This document shows positions 46,290-58,404 of a stretch of DNA of 64,000 nt, one piece after another. The notes beneath the pieces are model-generated. The model was not told the origin of the DNA. It ran no database searches and was given only the letters and a program-made list of their open reading frames with translations. Origin of the DNA: Orientallactaga sibirica (taxonomy: Eukaryota > Chordata > Mammalia > Rodentia > Dipodidae); contig JAEOAD010002231.1 in NCBI GenBank assembly GCA_036365145.1, positions 434,001 through 498,000 of the forward strand, given 5' to 3'. The first letter of the stretch is position 1; the number at the start of each line of letters is the position of its first letter. Made by a program: the position numbers and the translations under genes.

Positions 46290-47555
46290 TAAAGGCCTTC
46301 ATAAATGCCCACTCATAAGCACTCACCCAGAAGCAGCCACATAGACTTGATCTTGTCCTCTTTACCTGCTAGGTAAACATCCAAGAGACTAATGCTGTGA
46401 ATAAGTAATTTAATCTTAAAGGTAAGCAGTTCATGAAAATTGATTATCACTGTTGGAAATGGATATTAAGGGCCCCTCTCGAAAACAAACAAATACCTGC
46501 ACTTTTTTTGTAAAAAATTCTTCAGTGATATAAAATTAACATACTTGGAACTGTTTCAGACTTTTATAAGTCCATATTTTAGATATGGCCCATTTAAACC
46601 TGACTAGCATAATGTCTGTAGGAACTTTTCCCTCTAAAATCTAGCCTCTAAACTCTAGTTTGTTTTCCCTTAAAATTATCAGTTTATTTGATACTAATTG
46701 TTTAAAATCTTAAATCAGGAAGAGCCTATTTTAACAATTAAGGGTCAATAATAAATTCCACATATAAGAATATGTAAAATGAACTGCATATATAAATCAG
46801 CAATGATGTGTGCTAAGTTTATACAGTAAGCAAATATCAGTTATTATTTTTGCTAAGAGTTATAGCATACTTCATGGAAGACTCATACCTGACACCCAAT
46901 GATCTGTGGTGCAATTTGAGCAAAGGCACAATAGAGTTTTGAGTGTCTGAAAGAAATTTTACGTATGCAGTAGCCAACTCAGCACCATCCTTTCTAATTG
47001 GGCAAACTGTCACTGCACAAGGTTGCCCAGCCGAAGGACAGGTACCTTCTGAAACCTAGCTCAGGCTTCAATTTCCAAGCTATGAGGACAGCATGAGACC
47101 AAGTCCCTTTGGAGGAAAACGTTATCTAACACTCCATGTCTATCTCATCCAGCAAAGCCAAGAGTACAGGGTGTACAACTGCTCAGAAGAAAATTGACCA
47201 GGGCCATAGTGGTGAGAAGAGCATGTGAAATGAGAACAGTCTCTTGGAGGAGATGCAGGGCAGTAGATGGAGTCCCATAGAGAAGCCTCTGCTGGGTACA
47301 GAGCAGATGAGAAGGCAAGAAAGAACTGAAACCCAAAATGAGTGGGATCCCCAGTGAGAGTGTATGAAGGAGAGGCAAAGTCAGTATGAGAAGTGATTAT
47401 GAACTGAAAGCAGACCACGAAATTCCTATAGATCTGATGACCCAAAATAGTATTGCCAAAGAAGTTAAACAAGGCAGTCAGCCCTTCCAAGAATTGGTTT
47501 GCCTACAGGGGGTCTGTGAGTAGCATCCAAAGCTTAGGGACTTTTTCTCTGTTCT
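46290..47555. other. Unique intron sequence
   Basis: 47140-47490 has a 116-codon antisense frame without a known signature. No repeat recognised. Confidence 0.3.
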
Positions 47556-47559
47556 TTTT

Positions 47560-47830
47560 TTGTGTGATGTGTGTGTGTGTACTCGTATGTGCAAAGGTGC
47601 AGACTCTGTGCATGTATGTGCATGCCAGAGGAGGAAGTTGCTCTTCTACCCTATTTCTCCAAGACAGAGTCTGTCTCAGAACCTGGAGCTCTCTGGTTTT
47701 CTCTTAAACCAGTTGCCCAGAGAACCCTGGCTACCCCCTGTCTCAGCCTTGCTCAGTGCTGAGGTTCCAGACCTGCTCAGCTATGCCTGGCTTTCCCCCT
47801 CCTCACTTATTGGTCTTGATTAGAAACCAG
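47560..47830 (-). mobile_element. GT-headed long SINE-like element, truncated
   Basis: GATGTGTGTGTGTGTACTCG, GCATGCCAGAGGAGGAAGTT, CCAAGACAGAGTCTGTCTCA, TATGCCTGGCTTT. It lacks the CTGAGCCATCTC right end. A piece GAGCCATCTCCCAGCCACTA at 47991 may be that end, separated. Confidence 0.6.
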
Positions 47831-48069
47831 TTTGAAGTTTCTGAAGCCAATTGACTACATATTTCAAGAACTCATCTGTAAAACTCTGAAATCTGCAATC
47901 ATTCTTCTTCAGGAATTATTCATTGGTTTGACTAGAATGCCATCCTGTGGGAGCCGAGAATGAAACTCAGACCCTCATGGTTTCCTGCTGAGCCATCTCC
48001 CAGCCACTAGCCTGGGGGTATGAAAGTGACAAAGGTGGGGATAATGAAAAATAAAACATGCTTTAAAAT

Positions 48070-48335
48070 TTATTTTGCTTATTAAGAACATACTTTGTAT
48101 GTATACATCATGTGTTGGTACCATCTTTTTCCTCCTCCTTGTCCCCATTCTGCCAAGGGCCCTCCTCAGTGGAGTTGCTGGTATTCCTCATGGGGTTATG
48201 GGTTTTGCATTGTGGGAGTAGCAGGATTTTTTGGGGGGGATGCAATGGCTCTGGGCATGATGTACCAACCTGTAGCTCTTACAATCTTTCCACCTCCTCT
48301 TCTGTAAAATTCCCTGAGCCATGGTGGGTGTAAAC
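48070..48335 (-). mobile_element. L1 3' end fragment, antisense
   Basis: ATCATGTGTTGGTACCATCT, then TTGCATTGTGGGAGTAGCAG and TTCCCTGAGCCATGGTGGGT align with 10890-11070 in the U6-L1 element. Confidence 0.75.
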
Positions 48336-48339
48336 CACT

Positions 48340-49550
48340 GTTTTGAAAGTTTGGAGTCACAGGGAAATGGAAGACAAGGTCCAGAAGACCTGCATCTGTT
48401 TGGAAAGTGAGAACATAGCCAGTCACTGGATGCTGTTCATTTCATTCCCAGGAAACTGAAAAGCTGGTTTGTTGCCTTCACTGTTACTCTTGACACTTTT
48501 GAACTAATGTGATGAGTCAACAGATCAGAAATTATAGTGCACCCCAAAGGCCCAGTTTCTATATTGTGAGCTCATATTCAGGAATGCCTGCTATAAATGC
48601 ATGTGCATTCTGAGAAGCACATACTGGAAGCTTGTTGACACTCAGGCATCAGTGTATTTTTGAGTGCCAACAGGCTGTTTAGGGAATACTAAGTTTGTCC
48701 CTAATGAAACTAAAGGCTTCTGTTTCAGGAAATCTGTTAATGTTTATTAAATATTTATCTTGTAGAAAGTCCAAAGCTATATGTTTGTGTGTAGAAAGGG
48801 ATGTACTATTTACCGAAGGATCTTGTGTTCCTTTAATGCCTTTCTGCCTCTCCCACAGTGAGGTCATTGTTCTCCATCCATCTTGCAGATTTATAAACTG
48901 AGGCTCCACACTGTTACATCACTTGCCAGAGGTCATTTTTGAGTATATATAAAGGCCTCCAATGTCAGTACTCGTTGTCTTCCTATATGCAGGACTTTTC
49001 TTCCTGCCCCAGGGTCCTGGTACTATAGTAAGAAGGAAACTTTTTCTTACTGGGGTGAGCCAAGTGCCATAAAACAGGTACAAGTGCTTCAAGAGTTGAA
49101 TATTATGGAAGTAATATATTTAAAAGAGTCGAGTAAGCTTAGGAAAAGGAAGACTCCAGAGATTAGACATCGCTTGACTGACTATAGTAGAGGTAGTGTG
49201 GGGGAAGGGGGTTATAGGATAGCACTTTGCTACAAGGACAAAATTTCTTTCAGAAACTTGCAGTCCTACCATGCTGAATTTATGTCACCTTGCTTCACAA
49301 CTAAGGTTGCCAGGAAAGAGATTATAAGAATTATTCCACACAAAGCAAATTGACAATTCCAGAGGAAGAAAATGACCTAAACAAACCTACAGAGTCTGAA
49401 AGGGTGGAGGCCATTCTGAGCATAGCTGGCATGGGGAGACAATCCTTATGGCATATTCAGAAAAAGAGAAGATTAGCAACAGGTGATAAAGGACTTCAAC
49501 ACAAGCAGTTCATGCTTCAGAAAAAATCTGAAAGGTCTTCCAAAATCAAT
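48340..49550. other. Unique intron sequence, short MIR-like piece at 48860-48935
   Basis: 49084-49556 is open in two successive plus frames (89 and 68 codons) rich in Lys and Glu; no domain recognised and no splice context. Confidence 0.3.
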
Positions 49551-49552
49551 TG

Positions 49553-49642
49553 TTAGCTGAGCATGGTGGTCCACACTTGTTAACCCTGTGCTTGGGAGAC
49601 TTCCAGTTCAAAGCCAGTGTAGACTACATATTGTTTTAAAAA
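49553..49642 (+). mobile_element. B1-like fragment, sense
   Basis: GCTGAGCATGGTGGTCCACA, TTGTTAACCCTGTGCTTGGG and GCCAGTGTAGACTACAT. One of two sense B1-type pieces seen. Confidence 0.6.
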
Positions 49643-49644
49643 AT

Positions 49645-50218
49645 GAATTTGAAATGACAATAACTACTTTTGAAATTTTTAAATACTCTCAAAGGAAGAG
49701 AAGGTAGTGTAGTGAATTGCCCTAAACTCATCCCTCAGCTTTAAGAACAGGTTTCACCAGTCTGTTCCATCAATCTGACCCTTAAATTACTTTGTTGGCA
49801 TGTGGGGTGGTGATTCTTCAGCCGAGACAGTGAAAGAGGAGATTTCTTGTACACATATTACACTTGGCCACAAGTGAGAAAAGAACAAGTCCAGAATGCC
49901 AGAGGTCGAGGGCAAAGCAGCAATGGGGACTGTTTTGGTTATAAGCAAGGCAGACTTTGGAATGGTGGTCTTGGCAATCACATGGTTGTGGAAGTTCCAG
50001 ATAGAGCGAGACAAATCCATCTATGGTGGCATACAGTCCAACAGCATACAGCATCCCAGCCTCCCGCATTCCTCGTTTCTGTCCTCACAGCTCCCATGGG
50101 TGTGCATGCTGCTTTACTTGGACCTCAGCCTCATCTTCAGTCTGCACACACGCTTCTTCCTCCAATCCACTCTCATGGCTCAGGAGTTAATGCTAAAATG
50201 GCACTAAGGCTGGGAGAG
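49645..50218. other. Intron sequence, nothing recognised
   Basis: 49818-50305 is open in overlapping frames on both strands with no known family. Confidence 0.3.
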
Positions 50219-50221
50219 CCT

Positions 50222-50290
50222 CGTTTTGTTTTTGTTCTAGAAATTGAGCCCATGACCTCCAACATGCTGAGCACATGCTCTATCATTTTT
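50222..50290 (-). mobile_element. ID-like SINE fragment
   Basis: CTAGAAATTGAGCCCATGAC and CATGCTGAGCACATGCTCTA resemble antisense ID. Short and diverged. Confidence 0.45.
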
Positions 50291-50344
50291 GATGGTATCC
50301 TTTAAAGCAAAGCCCGATATATGTCAGTGCATTTGCAAATACTA

Positions 50345-50885
50345 AAATGGGGATCTTTGATAGGGCATTTAAAAACCATTTCATCAACAATCCTAATAAG
50401 ATGAACAATAATTCATTAATATTAATGCCCACTTCAAATTCAGATTTTCTCAACTGTCTTAAATATTATCTCTTTGTAAATGTTTTGTGTGAATCAGGGC
50501 TCAAATTCCACATTGGACACTTAATATTCTTCAGTGTCTCTTATTCTAGTTATGCTTATCCTTTTGTTTTTCTCATGGAATCAGTTTTTCTAGAACATTT
50601 GTCCTATATATAGAATGCCCCACATTTTGGACCAGTCTAAGTACTTCCTGTGGTCTTATTGAATGTGCTGTCCTATCTTCTGTATGAGCTTTGCTTCAAT
50701 TTTTAGAAAACTTTGTTTTAAGGTGTGCTTTACTTACTAGTTCATACCAAGAAGCACGTGGTGTTTGGTTGCTCTGTAATCAAGATATATTGGCCTCACA
50801 TCAACATTTGGCCTGATGGATTTTATATCTGTTGATATTTCCAGTTTCCTAGAGTAACTTTTACATCATGGAATGCAAAATGGGC
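50345..50885 (-). mobile_element. Ancient L1 3' region (L1M-like), antisense
   Basis: AGAATGCCCCACATTTTGGA followed by GGTTGCTCTGTAATCAAGAT and TTCCTAGAGTAACTTTTACA keep the order of the old mammalian L1 3' region. Strongly diverged. Confidence 0.5.
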
Positions 50886-50889
50886 CCCT

Positions 50890-52055
50890 GAAGTTTTGGG
50901 GGCCAAAGAATCATATGTGCAAAACAGAATGTATTTATGTCACTATTTTCAAACATGGCATTAAGTAATCCTTCCACCTCACCTTCTCAAGTACTTGGGT
51001 CTACAGGTGTGCCCATCACACTCAGATAAGGAAATTAATTTATCAAAGAAGATGTTAGATGGATGAGAACACCAAACAACAGTCTACCTCAGCTATCTAG
51101 GTACAAGGATGCTCTCAACAAACATGGGAAGATAGGGATAGATTCAAGGGAAGTTGTAGAAAATAAAATCTGTAGTTCTTTCCATTAGGTTACATTTACT
51201 GAGTCAGATCTAAAAGTGAACTTTTGGGCTTATAGAGGGTGGGATGGGCTTAATAAATACAGGAGTCTAGAATCATGATTGTCTTGTATTAGACATTGAG
51301 ACGTTTGGTTTGAGAAGGTTCAGCTTGAGCTGATGATGGCTTGTCTTAACTCAGGCATCTTGAGAGTGCTTGGAGATGCAAGATTGCAGTGTGGAAAAAT
51401 GCCTAGGATGTAAGGCAGCTAATTGTTGTAGCCTTGAGGGTATATTGGATAGTTGATGGAAGAATGAAAAGAAAACAGTGTAGGTATGAATTTGGGCAAT
51501 GAGAGCACTGATGGATTTTGTCAAGCCTTCTTCCCTTGGGCTTCAGTTTACTAGGATTAGTTTAGGCCAGGATAGCTCCTTTCTAGGTCCCCGAGGATGG
51601 GCTCAGCAGTTTCCCTTCCATGGCTCAGCTCCTTATGGAAAAATGCCTCCAGGAACGTGCACTTTGGCTCATACTCCTTTATTTTCCCCAAAGCTAGGCT
51701 GTGAAAACATGACTTCTCTGCTACCTTGCCTCTCTCCTCAAGTCCAATTTCCTATATTTCTATGACAAATCTGTTCTTCAGAGAAATTGGTGGAAACACT
51801 AAAAAGAACACTGGACATTGACCAAGGCAAAGGGAACCCATCTGTCTCCTTCCCCTTGTCTTTAAGAAAGGGCAAGTGAACCTGCTTGGAGACACTGGGG
51901 AAGAACGGGAGGGATAGTGATGGTGGAATGGGTAGAAGAGACAAGTGAGAAAGGAATAAACAAGAAAAAATTGGGGAAGAGGCAATCTTGTGGGTACAAG
52001 CAGTATTTGACATTCACCTTCCAGGAAGAGAGTGATAATAATGAAAAGTGGGGGA
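50890..52055. other. Intron sequence, nothing recognised
   Basis: A short Alu/B1-like phrase (CTCAAGTACTTGGGTCTACA) at 50986 is too small to call. No gene seen. Confidence 0.3.
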
Positions 52056-52060
52056 GTTGC

Positions 52061-52134
52061 TTCTTGTAGCCATCAGCAAAATGAGGGGGATCCCACTTAA
52101 TTCTTACAGCCATCAGCAAAATGAGGGAGATCCA
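52061..52134 (+). repeat. Short tandem duplication, period 40
   Basis: TTCTTGTAGCCATCAGCAAA at 52061 recurs as TTCTTACAGCCATCAGCAAA at 52101, and the similarity runs on to GGGGATCCC / GGAGATCCA. Two units, about 90 percent alike by eye. Confidence 0.85.
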
Positions 52135-52469
52135 GTTAACACTGGAGGTTAGAGACTCATAGCCAAGCCCTAAAATTCATGCTCCAAACCTCAACTGACA
52201 GTTTTGTTTTTTGTAGTGGTGCCCACTTGGACTGGAAGGAGCATCTTACCCTTACCCTTGCACTGGGCTCAATTGCTTTTCATAAAACCTACATTGTTTC
52301 ATAAAACACTGCAAATCAAGTAAAATATCAAACCAAGCAACAAACCAGGCTCAATTAACCTGGACAAAATAAAGTTGGGACAGTGTATTAGGGAAACCTG
52401 AAATAGATGATTGTAAATTCACCTAGGACTTAAAGATGAATGTACCATACAAAATCTAGATTTACCCAC

Positions 52470-52636
52470 ACACACAGCATGACAACAGATGAAGGATTAT
52501 TTAGGGGAGGCAGGGAAGCAACAAGAGTGGGAGAGGAGAGTCTAGGGATGGGGGGTGAAAAAGTACAAAGACATATATGTTATGAAAATGTCAATGAAAC
52601 CCATTATTTTGTATGCTAACAAAAATAAAATAGATG
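52470..52636 (+). mobile_element. L1 3' tail, sense
   Basis: GGGGAGGCAGGGAAGC, AGGGATGGGGGGTGAAAAAG, TGAAACCCATTATTTTGTAT, GCTAACAAAAATAAAATAG: the typical rodent L1 3'-UTR end with A-rich tail and AATAAA signal. Confidence 0.75.
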
Positions 52637-52639
52637 AAT

Positions 52640-53040
52640 GTACTTTAGAATATATTTGGATCATAGTAAGACAGTGAGAGTATTGTAGAATAGTTTCCAC
52701 ACCATGAGCTGTAAAATGACAAGGGCTACTATGAGCAGTTAGAGAGCAAGTTGATACTTTCTTTCGACAACTGGAATGTTTAGAATTCCATGTCTTTCAC
52801 CACAGAGTTCATTTTATTTGACCTTTAAAATATAAGCAAAAAAACATTCAAAGTTAAAGGAGTTATTACAATTTAGTAGAGGTAATGAACATTGCTAGGA
52901 AGAAGGGATCCCTTGGGTTTGATTGGCAAGAGCAGTAATTCTCCTACATTTAATGGTATTGCAATAGAAAAGACAGAGTGATGTCCCTGACTCCCATTGT
53001 TTCATCTTTAACTCCACTGAGCTACATCACTCTTACTTTT
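52640..53040. other. Intron sequence, nothing recognised
   Basis: No repeat or gene recognised. Confidence 0.3.
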
Positions 53041-53054
53041 GTCCTGTTGTTTTG

Positions 53055-53412
53055 CATGCGTATGCACGTGTGTATGCTGATATGTGGAGGGGCATGTGTA
53101 AGGGGTGTGTGCATACACATGTGCACACATGCATGCACATGCTTGCAGCGGCCTGAAGTCAATGTCTGATATCTTCCTCGATCATTCTCCAACTTATCTT
53201 CTGAGTCAGGGTTTCTCACTGAACCTGGAGCTTGTAGATTCAGCTAGCAATCCAGCCATCAAGCCCCAGCTATCCTCCTGCCTCCACTTCCCCAGTACTA
53301 GGTTACAGGCGAGTGCTGCCATGCCTGGCTTTGATATGGGTGCTGGAGATCTGAACTCGGGTCCTTGTGTTTGCTTAGCAGACACTACCAACTAAGCAAT
53401 CTCCCCAGTCCC
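53055..53412 (-). mobile_element. GT-headed long SINE-like element, best-preserved copy
   Basis: Head with CACGTGTGTATGC and GCACATGCATGCACATG; GCGGCCTGAAGTCAATGTCT; CAGGGTTTCTCACTGAACCT and GGAGCTTGTAGATTC; a B1-like CTGCCATGCCTGGCTTTGAT; GGGTGCTGGAGATCTGAACT; right end ACTAAGCAATCTCCCCAGTC. About 355 bp. Confidence 0.8.
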
Positions 53413-53414
53413 CA

Positions 53415-54260
53415 AGTTGTGCATTTCAGAGTTCTTTTTAATGTTTGAATTTTTCCAAATTTCATTTTAGTGTTAGAAACCATTAATTGCTTCCTTATGG
53501 AACTGCATGTGATTTAAGACTGATCCTAGGTACATATAGCCCATTGTTCAGGGCTCAAACAGACATCATAAAAGACTGTAGTTATAGCCTCACTACTGAA
53601 AATACCCTGAAAATAATAGCTGTAAAAAATATTCTCTTGCAGGTCAGGCTGGTTTTGCTATTTTAAGTTTTAGGTTCTATCCACCCCCTTCTGCTTGGTT
53701 GCTTTTCATCTTCAATAGAAAATGAAAGGTGCAAAGAATAAAGCTATAACTCTGTTTATGGCTGTAATTCCCTTACCAGGCTTAGTAGAGTTTGCCACTG
53801 TAATAAACACGGTTCTGTACAACACAAAATCTGTTTCTCCTAAAATTCCTTGTTATTCCTTGTTACATTCTTATTTTTCTGAATGTTTCAGTTCAGCAAG
53901 GTTAGCTGGGTGCCTACTCTATACTTGGGTTGATGAGGTGGCTCTAGGGCCAAAGGTTGTCTTCTTTATTAAAGGTATGTGGGAATGTGGTTAAAAGTTT
54001 TGTTATGTTTGGTAATAGTTCCTGGACAGTAGGGGTAAACAATATTAAATGTGTATATTATTCAAGTTAGTCCCACCATTGACCTAGGACATTTCCCAAG
54101 ATTTCCTTTTCATTTTAAGAAGTCAGTATGTTTACCTGCTTCATCCTTAAGTCAAGTATCTGAAAAAAAAAGTAATTTTAATTATGTTTATCTTGAATCA
54201 TAAAATTAGAATATTAAGAATATTTTGTTATTAATAATCACTACTGTTGGTAGGACAGCA
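53415..54260. other. Unique intron sequence
   Basis: AT-rich; 53722-53994 is a 90-codon frame with no signature. Nothing else seen. Confidence 0.3.
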
Positions 54261-54261
54261 T

Positions 54262-54445
54262 TGTATGTCACTTCCAGTATACTAATTAGTTTCTGCCAAG
54301 CAGGTGGCATTATTTCCCCTATTTAACATGAATACATAGGCTCAATGAGGTTAGCTAAGCCTACAAGATCACACAAGTGCTTGCAGCCAGGGTCTCACCT
54401 GGATATATTTGAGTCACAGGCCAAGCTCCTAACCACCATGATACT
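54262..54445 (+). mobile_element. MIR-like fragment
   Basis: GTGGCATTATTTCCCCTATT, AATACATAGGCTCAATGAGG, TTAGCTAAGCCTACAAGATC and ACACAAGTGCTTGCAGCCAG are a diverged MIR core and 3' part. Confidence 0.7.
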
Positions 54446-54457
54446 TTATGTATTTTA

Positions 54458-54520
54458 GTGAATTCCAGGTCAGCCCAGGCTAGAAAAAGATCCTACCTCC
54501 AAAAGAAAGAAAGAATTTCT
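54458..54520 (+). mobile_element. B1 3'-end fragment, sense
   Basis: AGTGAATTCCAGGTCAGCCC, AGGCTAGAAAAAGATCCTAC and an AAAGAAAGAAAG tail: the last part of a sense B1. Confidence 0.75.
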
Positions 54521-54544
54521 CCAAATTTCACTCTTTGCTTCTTT

Positions 54545-54741
54545 ATAAAATATTTTATTTGTTTATTTGAGAGAGGGAGAGAGAGAATATGGACTCACTA
54601 GGGCCTCTAGCCACTGCAAACAAACTCCAGACATGTGCCACCTTATGAATCTGACATACATGGGTACTGGGGAATCAAATCTGAGTCCTCTGACTTTACA
54701 GGAAAGCACCTTAATCACTGAGCCACATCTCCTCTCCAGTC
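54545..54741 (-). mobile_element. B2-like SINE, first form
   Basis: TTTTATTTGTTTATTTGAGA, GGGCCTCTAGCCACTGCAAA, ACTGGGGAATCAAATCTGAG, right end GAGCCACATCTCCTCTCCAG. Confidence 0.9.
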
Positions 54742-54753
54742 CATTGCTGTTGC

Positions 54754-54904
54754 TTTTTTTTTTTTTTTTTTTAAGGTAGAGTGTCACTCTAGCTCAAACT
54801 GACGTGGAACTTACTCTGTCCAGGCTGCCTTTGTACCCAATGGTGATCCTCCTACCTCAGCCTTCCAAGTGCTGGCCTTAGAGGTGTGAGTCACCACACC
54901 CAGT
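54754..54904 (-). mobile_element. B1 SINE
   Basis: T run, AAGGTAGAGTGTCACTCTAG, CTACCTCAGCCTTCCAAGTG, right end GAGTCACCACACCCAGTT. Directly follows the B2-like copy. Confidence 0.92.
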
Positions 54905-54977
54905 TCACTTTTGTTGCTTTTGATTGTTTTTTGTTGTTGTTGTTTTGTTTTACTGAAACACTTAAAAAGAAATTAGA

Positions 54978-55394
54978 GCAATGACCACTGGGATGACCCA
55001 AAAGGCAACATAGTGCTAAGAAGAAGGGATGGAGGAGTGTCCCGCGCTGAAACATCTCTGTCACACTCTCCAAGGCTCAGGGTCCATTGCGGAAGAGAGG
55101 GCGGAAAGAATGTAAGAGCCAAAGGAAGGGTACAACTCCTTACAATGCAACTGTCCAGACAGAAATTGGCCTTGATATCCATGACCTGGCAGTGCCTAGC
55201 AATACCTTTGCAAGGCCCTCATAATAGAAGAAAAAGATGATGACATCAAATTAAAAGAGAGACTAATGGAGAGAGGGAGGGGATATGACAGAGAATGGAG
55301 TTCTAAAGGGGAATGGGGGAGGGGAGGGAAATATCATGGTTTTTTTTTGTATGTAAGTATAGAAGTTGTCAATAAAAATAAAATAAATTAAAAA
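54978..55394 (+). mobile_element. 5'-truncated L1 3' end with target duplication
   Basis: L1 3' UTR in sense orientation, ending GGGGGAGGGGAGGGAAATAT, then AATAAAAATAAAATAAATT. The duplication AAAAAGAAATTAGA occurs at about 54964-54977 and again at about 55395-55408, so the insert is about 417 bp. A 75-codon frame at 55013-55240 is shared with the 30188 L1 and is discussed in findings. Confidence 0.88.
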
Positions 55395-55409
55395 AAGAAA
55401 TTAGAAACA

Positions 55410-55627
55410 AGTATGAACATGTACATTGATCTATACTTATAAGCAATCCAATTATACATCATGTTTTTCAGAAAAGCTTTTTGTCCTTTAAATTTTACAT
55501 ATTTCTAGCTCAAGTAATTAAGTTAAAAGACTATAAACCAAAACAATTTGATGACATAGAAGTCCATAAAATAAAACAATTAGAAATGGCCCTAAAGTTA
55601 CATGCATGTATTATGCATTTATAAGTA

Positions 55628-55628
<1 letters not shown>
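55410..55628. other. AT-rich intron sequence
   Basis: Nothing recognised. Confidence 0.3.

Positions 55629-55629
<1 letters not shown>

Positions 55630-55669
<40 letters not shown>
55630..55669. repeat. (GT)n microsatellite
   Basis: Nearly pure GT run of about 38 nt. Confidence 0.97.
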
Positions 55670-55670
<1 letters not shown>

Positions 55671-55674
55671 ATAT

Positions 55675-56690
55675 ATGGCAAAACTTTGTGCATGAGTTCA
55701 TGGTTGAACTGAAAAAAAATTCTCATTTTGGTTATAGGGAAATCTAGAATAACTGCACAAAACGTATGTGTAGATACATATATAGATATAGCTACATCTA
55801 ATTAGCTAGAGTCTTTTTTACAAGGAAAACACTAGATTTTTTAATTGTCAATATTATTTGCAGTGTGAATGTTTTGGCATTCAGAGACCTACTAAAATGG
55901 TAGTGCTAAATTCAGTTTTCATGAGTGTGTGCTGGGTTGTGTCTCATGGTGCAGCAGGCGTCTAGGGAACAGGCGGAAGTCATGAGCCAGCATAGTGAAG
56001 GCACCTTTTTCCTTGCATAAGAGAAAAACTGGGTATTCTGTTTCCCTCCTCCCTGCTAAATCTTAAGTGTGGATGAAGTAATGTTTGTAAGAGTGCCTGA
56101 GCTCCTCAGAGGGAAGACTCAGGCCCACGGTGACACTGAAGTTGTGCTGTCCTTGCTAGAGAACCACCAAGGCAGAAGGCTGTCTTCCTCCGTAAAAAAC
56201 TGCAGGAATCATTATGTTTAAAATATGAGAATTTCAGCTTGCAACATAAGAAGTAGAGGAAGAGAAATGTAATAAAGATGAGCTTTATCCACAAGATAAG
56301 GTGCAAGGGAAGGGAGGTTCTGAGTGCTAGCAGCACAGTGTGGCCACCTCTTAAATGATCACAGTGTGGTCACTGGACAATGATTACTACTGTATGACCC
56401 CCATCTGCAGATTATCCCCTCTGTTCCTTGTAATCAATAGCAATAATAGTCCATTTTCCCCACCTCCATCTCCACCCCCCTCCCCGAAACTTACATCCCT
56501 TCATTTCCAGTTAGACCAGCCTCAGCTGCCAACACTCTGGATTTAAAAGGCAACCCTAAACCCGGAGTTAAACTGTATGTTTCACTTGCCCCTGGAATAA
56601 CTGTTTATCGGTATTGAAGTAGCTTAACCAAATGCCTTTCTGCAAATTCATTAAAGTGTACGCTTTTAAATGAGTATGGCTTCTCATGTG
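55675..56690. other. Unique intron sequence
   Basis: No repeat recognised in about 1 kb; a C-rich patch at 56455-56485. Confidence 0.3.
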
Positions 56691-56694
56691 GTCT

Positions 56695-57290
56695 GTCAGT
56701 GCCTCCAGGTCATCAATTATCTGTTCTTGTTAGTTTGATCTTAGAAGTGTCTCCCGAATCTAGAACTTTCTCTGGATTCTTATTGCCTCACCTTAACTCA
56801 GACCTTCCCCACCTCTCCTCAGGACCAAGACAACTTACCACTCACATTCCTCACTCTGCCGTTCCACAAAACAAAGCACACTTCATCTCCTCGTCCCTTG
56901 TGAAGCTGATGACAGAATCTGGCCGGGAGAACAGAGTGTGGTTAGCCAGCCTCTTCTAATTTCTCTTTGCTGCTATTCTCCATCTCCAGTCTACACTGCA
57001 CATCTGTTCTCCCCCTCCATTTTTCTCTGAGAGTCTGGTGTCCTCTCACTTTTACACATGTTCTTCCCTGTGCTGAACCTCTTCACCCTCCTCTCCTACC
57101 CCTTCTTTCTGCCAACTTCAAAGAGCCAGTTATACTGTCACCTTTCAGCTCCAGCTCTCTTGCTTGCTTTCTTCTCATACCCCACAATACAAGGAGTATC
57201 CCACTGATAGCAATTATGTTAACACGCCACTCCTCCAGATCCCACGTGCATGCCTGGCTGACACTCGACCATAAATACTGACAGAACGAA
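56695..57290. mobile_element. Possible L2-derived sequence
   Basis: C/T-rich sequence with phrases such as TTTTACACATGTTCTTCCCT and CTTCACCCTCCTCTCC that recall antisense or sense L2 ends. Weak. Confidence 0.3.
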
Positions 57291-57294
57291 GCCT

Positions 57295-58400
57295 GCTTGT
57301 CTTCATAATTCTACAGCAATGAAAGACTAATCAGAAAAAGTTGGGTATTATTTCCAGAATAAAAATAAACTTCTCTCCACTTTTCTGGGACAGAAATCAT
57401 AACCCTTTTCTTTCTCTAGCAGCCCTGGCAACTGAAGACTTCTAGGATTTGCTCCCCATCCTAATTTTTCTGCCACTAACAGAATTTCACTTTGATTTCA
57501 TGATTATTTCTTTTTCCAGTTCAAAGTAAGCAAAGTATACAGTTCTAATGAATAAATGGCCACCATGGGGGACACCCAATCTCTGACATATACTGTCTCG
57601 CTACTAGCTATAGTTCATTCACGTTAGTGTAGATTGAAATGTCACCAAATATTTTCTGAATGCCCTTCACTAGACTTCTCTTTGCTTTTAGTTTTGTTTT
57701 CTCATGTAATTAAAATAGCCAGTAAGCAATACTAAAATTTCTACTGTCTGTGCAGAAGTAGGCTTTGCATTACTAAAGTCAGTATAGACCAAGACCCATA
57801 TTGAAGGCTTGAAACAACAGAACTGTGTTAAACTGTAAATTCTGCTTTTAAAATCATTTGGACAGTGGCTCATTTGAAACTGCCACTGATGTAGGTAGTT
57901 TGGTAGTAAATCAGTTACATCCTAGGAAACACCCCTATCACTAATGACATAATACAAACTTTCAATATTTATGTAATTAAGGCTAATTACATAAATCTAC
58001 TTAAAAACTTCTTATTTATAATATTCTTCTTTCTTTTCAAAAGTTTGTTTTATGAAATACCAGAATCCAGCATTCTAGACTAGACCAGAAAACAGGAATC
58101 CTCAAAGAAGCCTCACATTTGAAAGCCGGACTCACTACTCATTTATCATAAGCTAATTTTACCCCATTTCCTTTCCCATGCATCTCCACCTTGTTTTAGA
58201 ACAAAGATTTGCTTTTGAATAGTTACCAGGAAGTCATTGAGATTGTTCTCTGAACAACAAATATAGCTACTGAATATGAGATTGTTACACTTGGTAGAGC
58301 TGGAACAACAAAATGCCATTTATAAATGCCCTTAAGTCAAAGCAGTGAAAGCCACTCATTTGTATTGTTGCCTATCTTTAGTTAATATGCTCAAGACTTT
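57295..58400. other. Unique intron sequence
   Basis: AT-rich, no repeat or gene recognised. Confidence 0.3.
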
Positions 58401-58404
58401 TCTT

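Noticed and set aside
55013..55240. Protein-coding gene on the + strand
   Set aside because: It falls inside an L1 3' UTR with target duplication; the frame recurs in another L1 copy and is not an independent gene.
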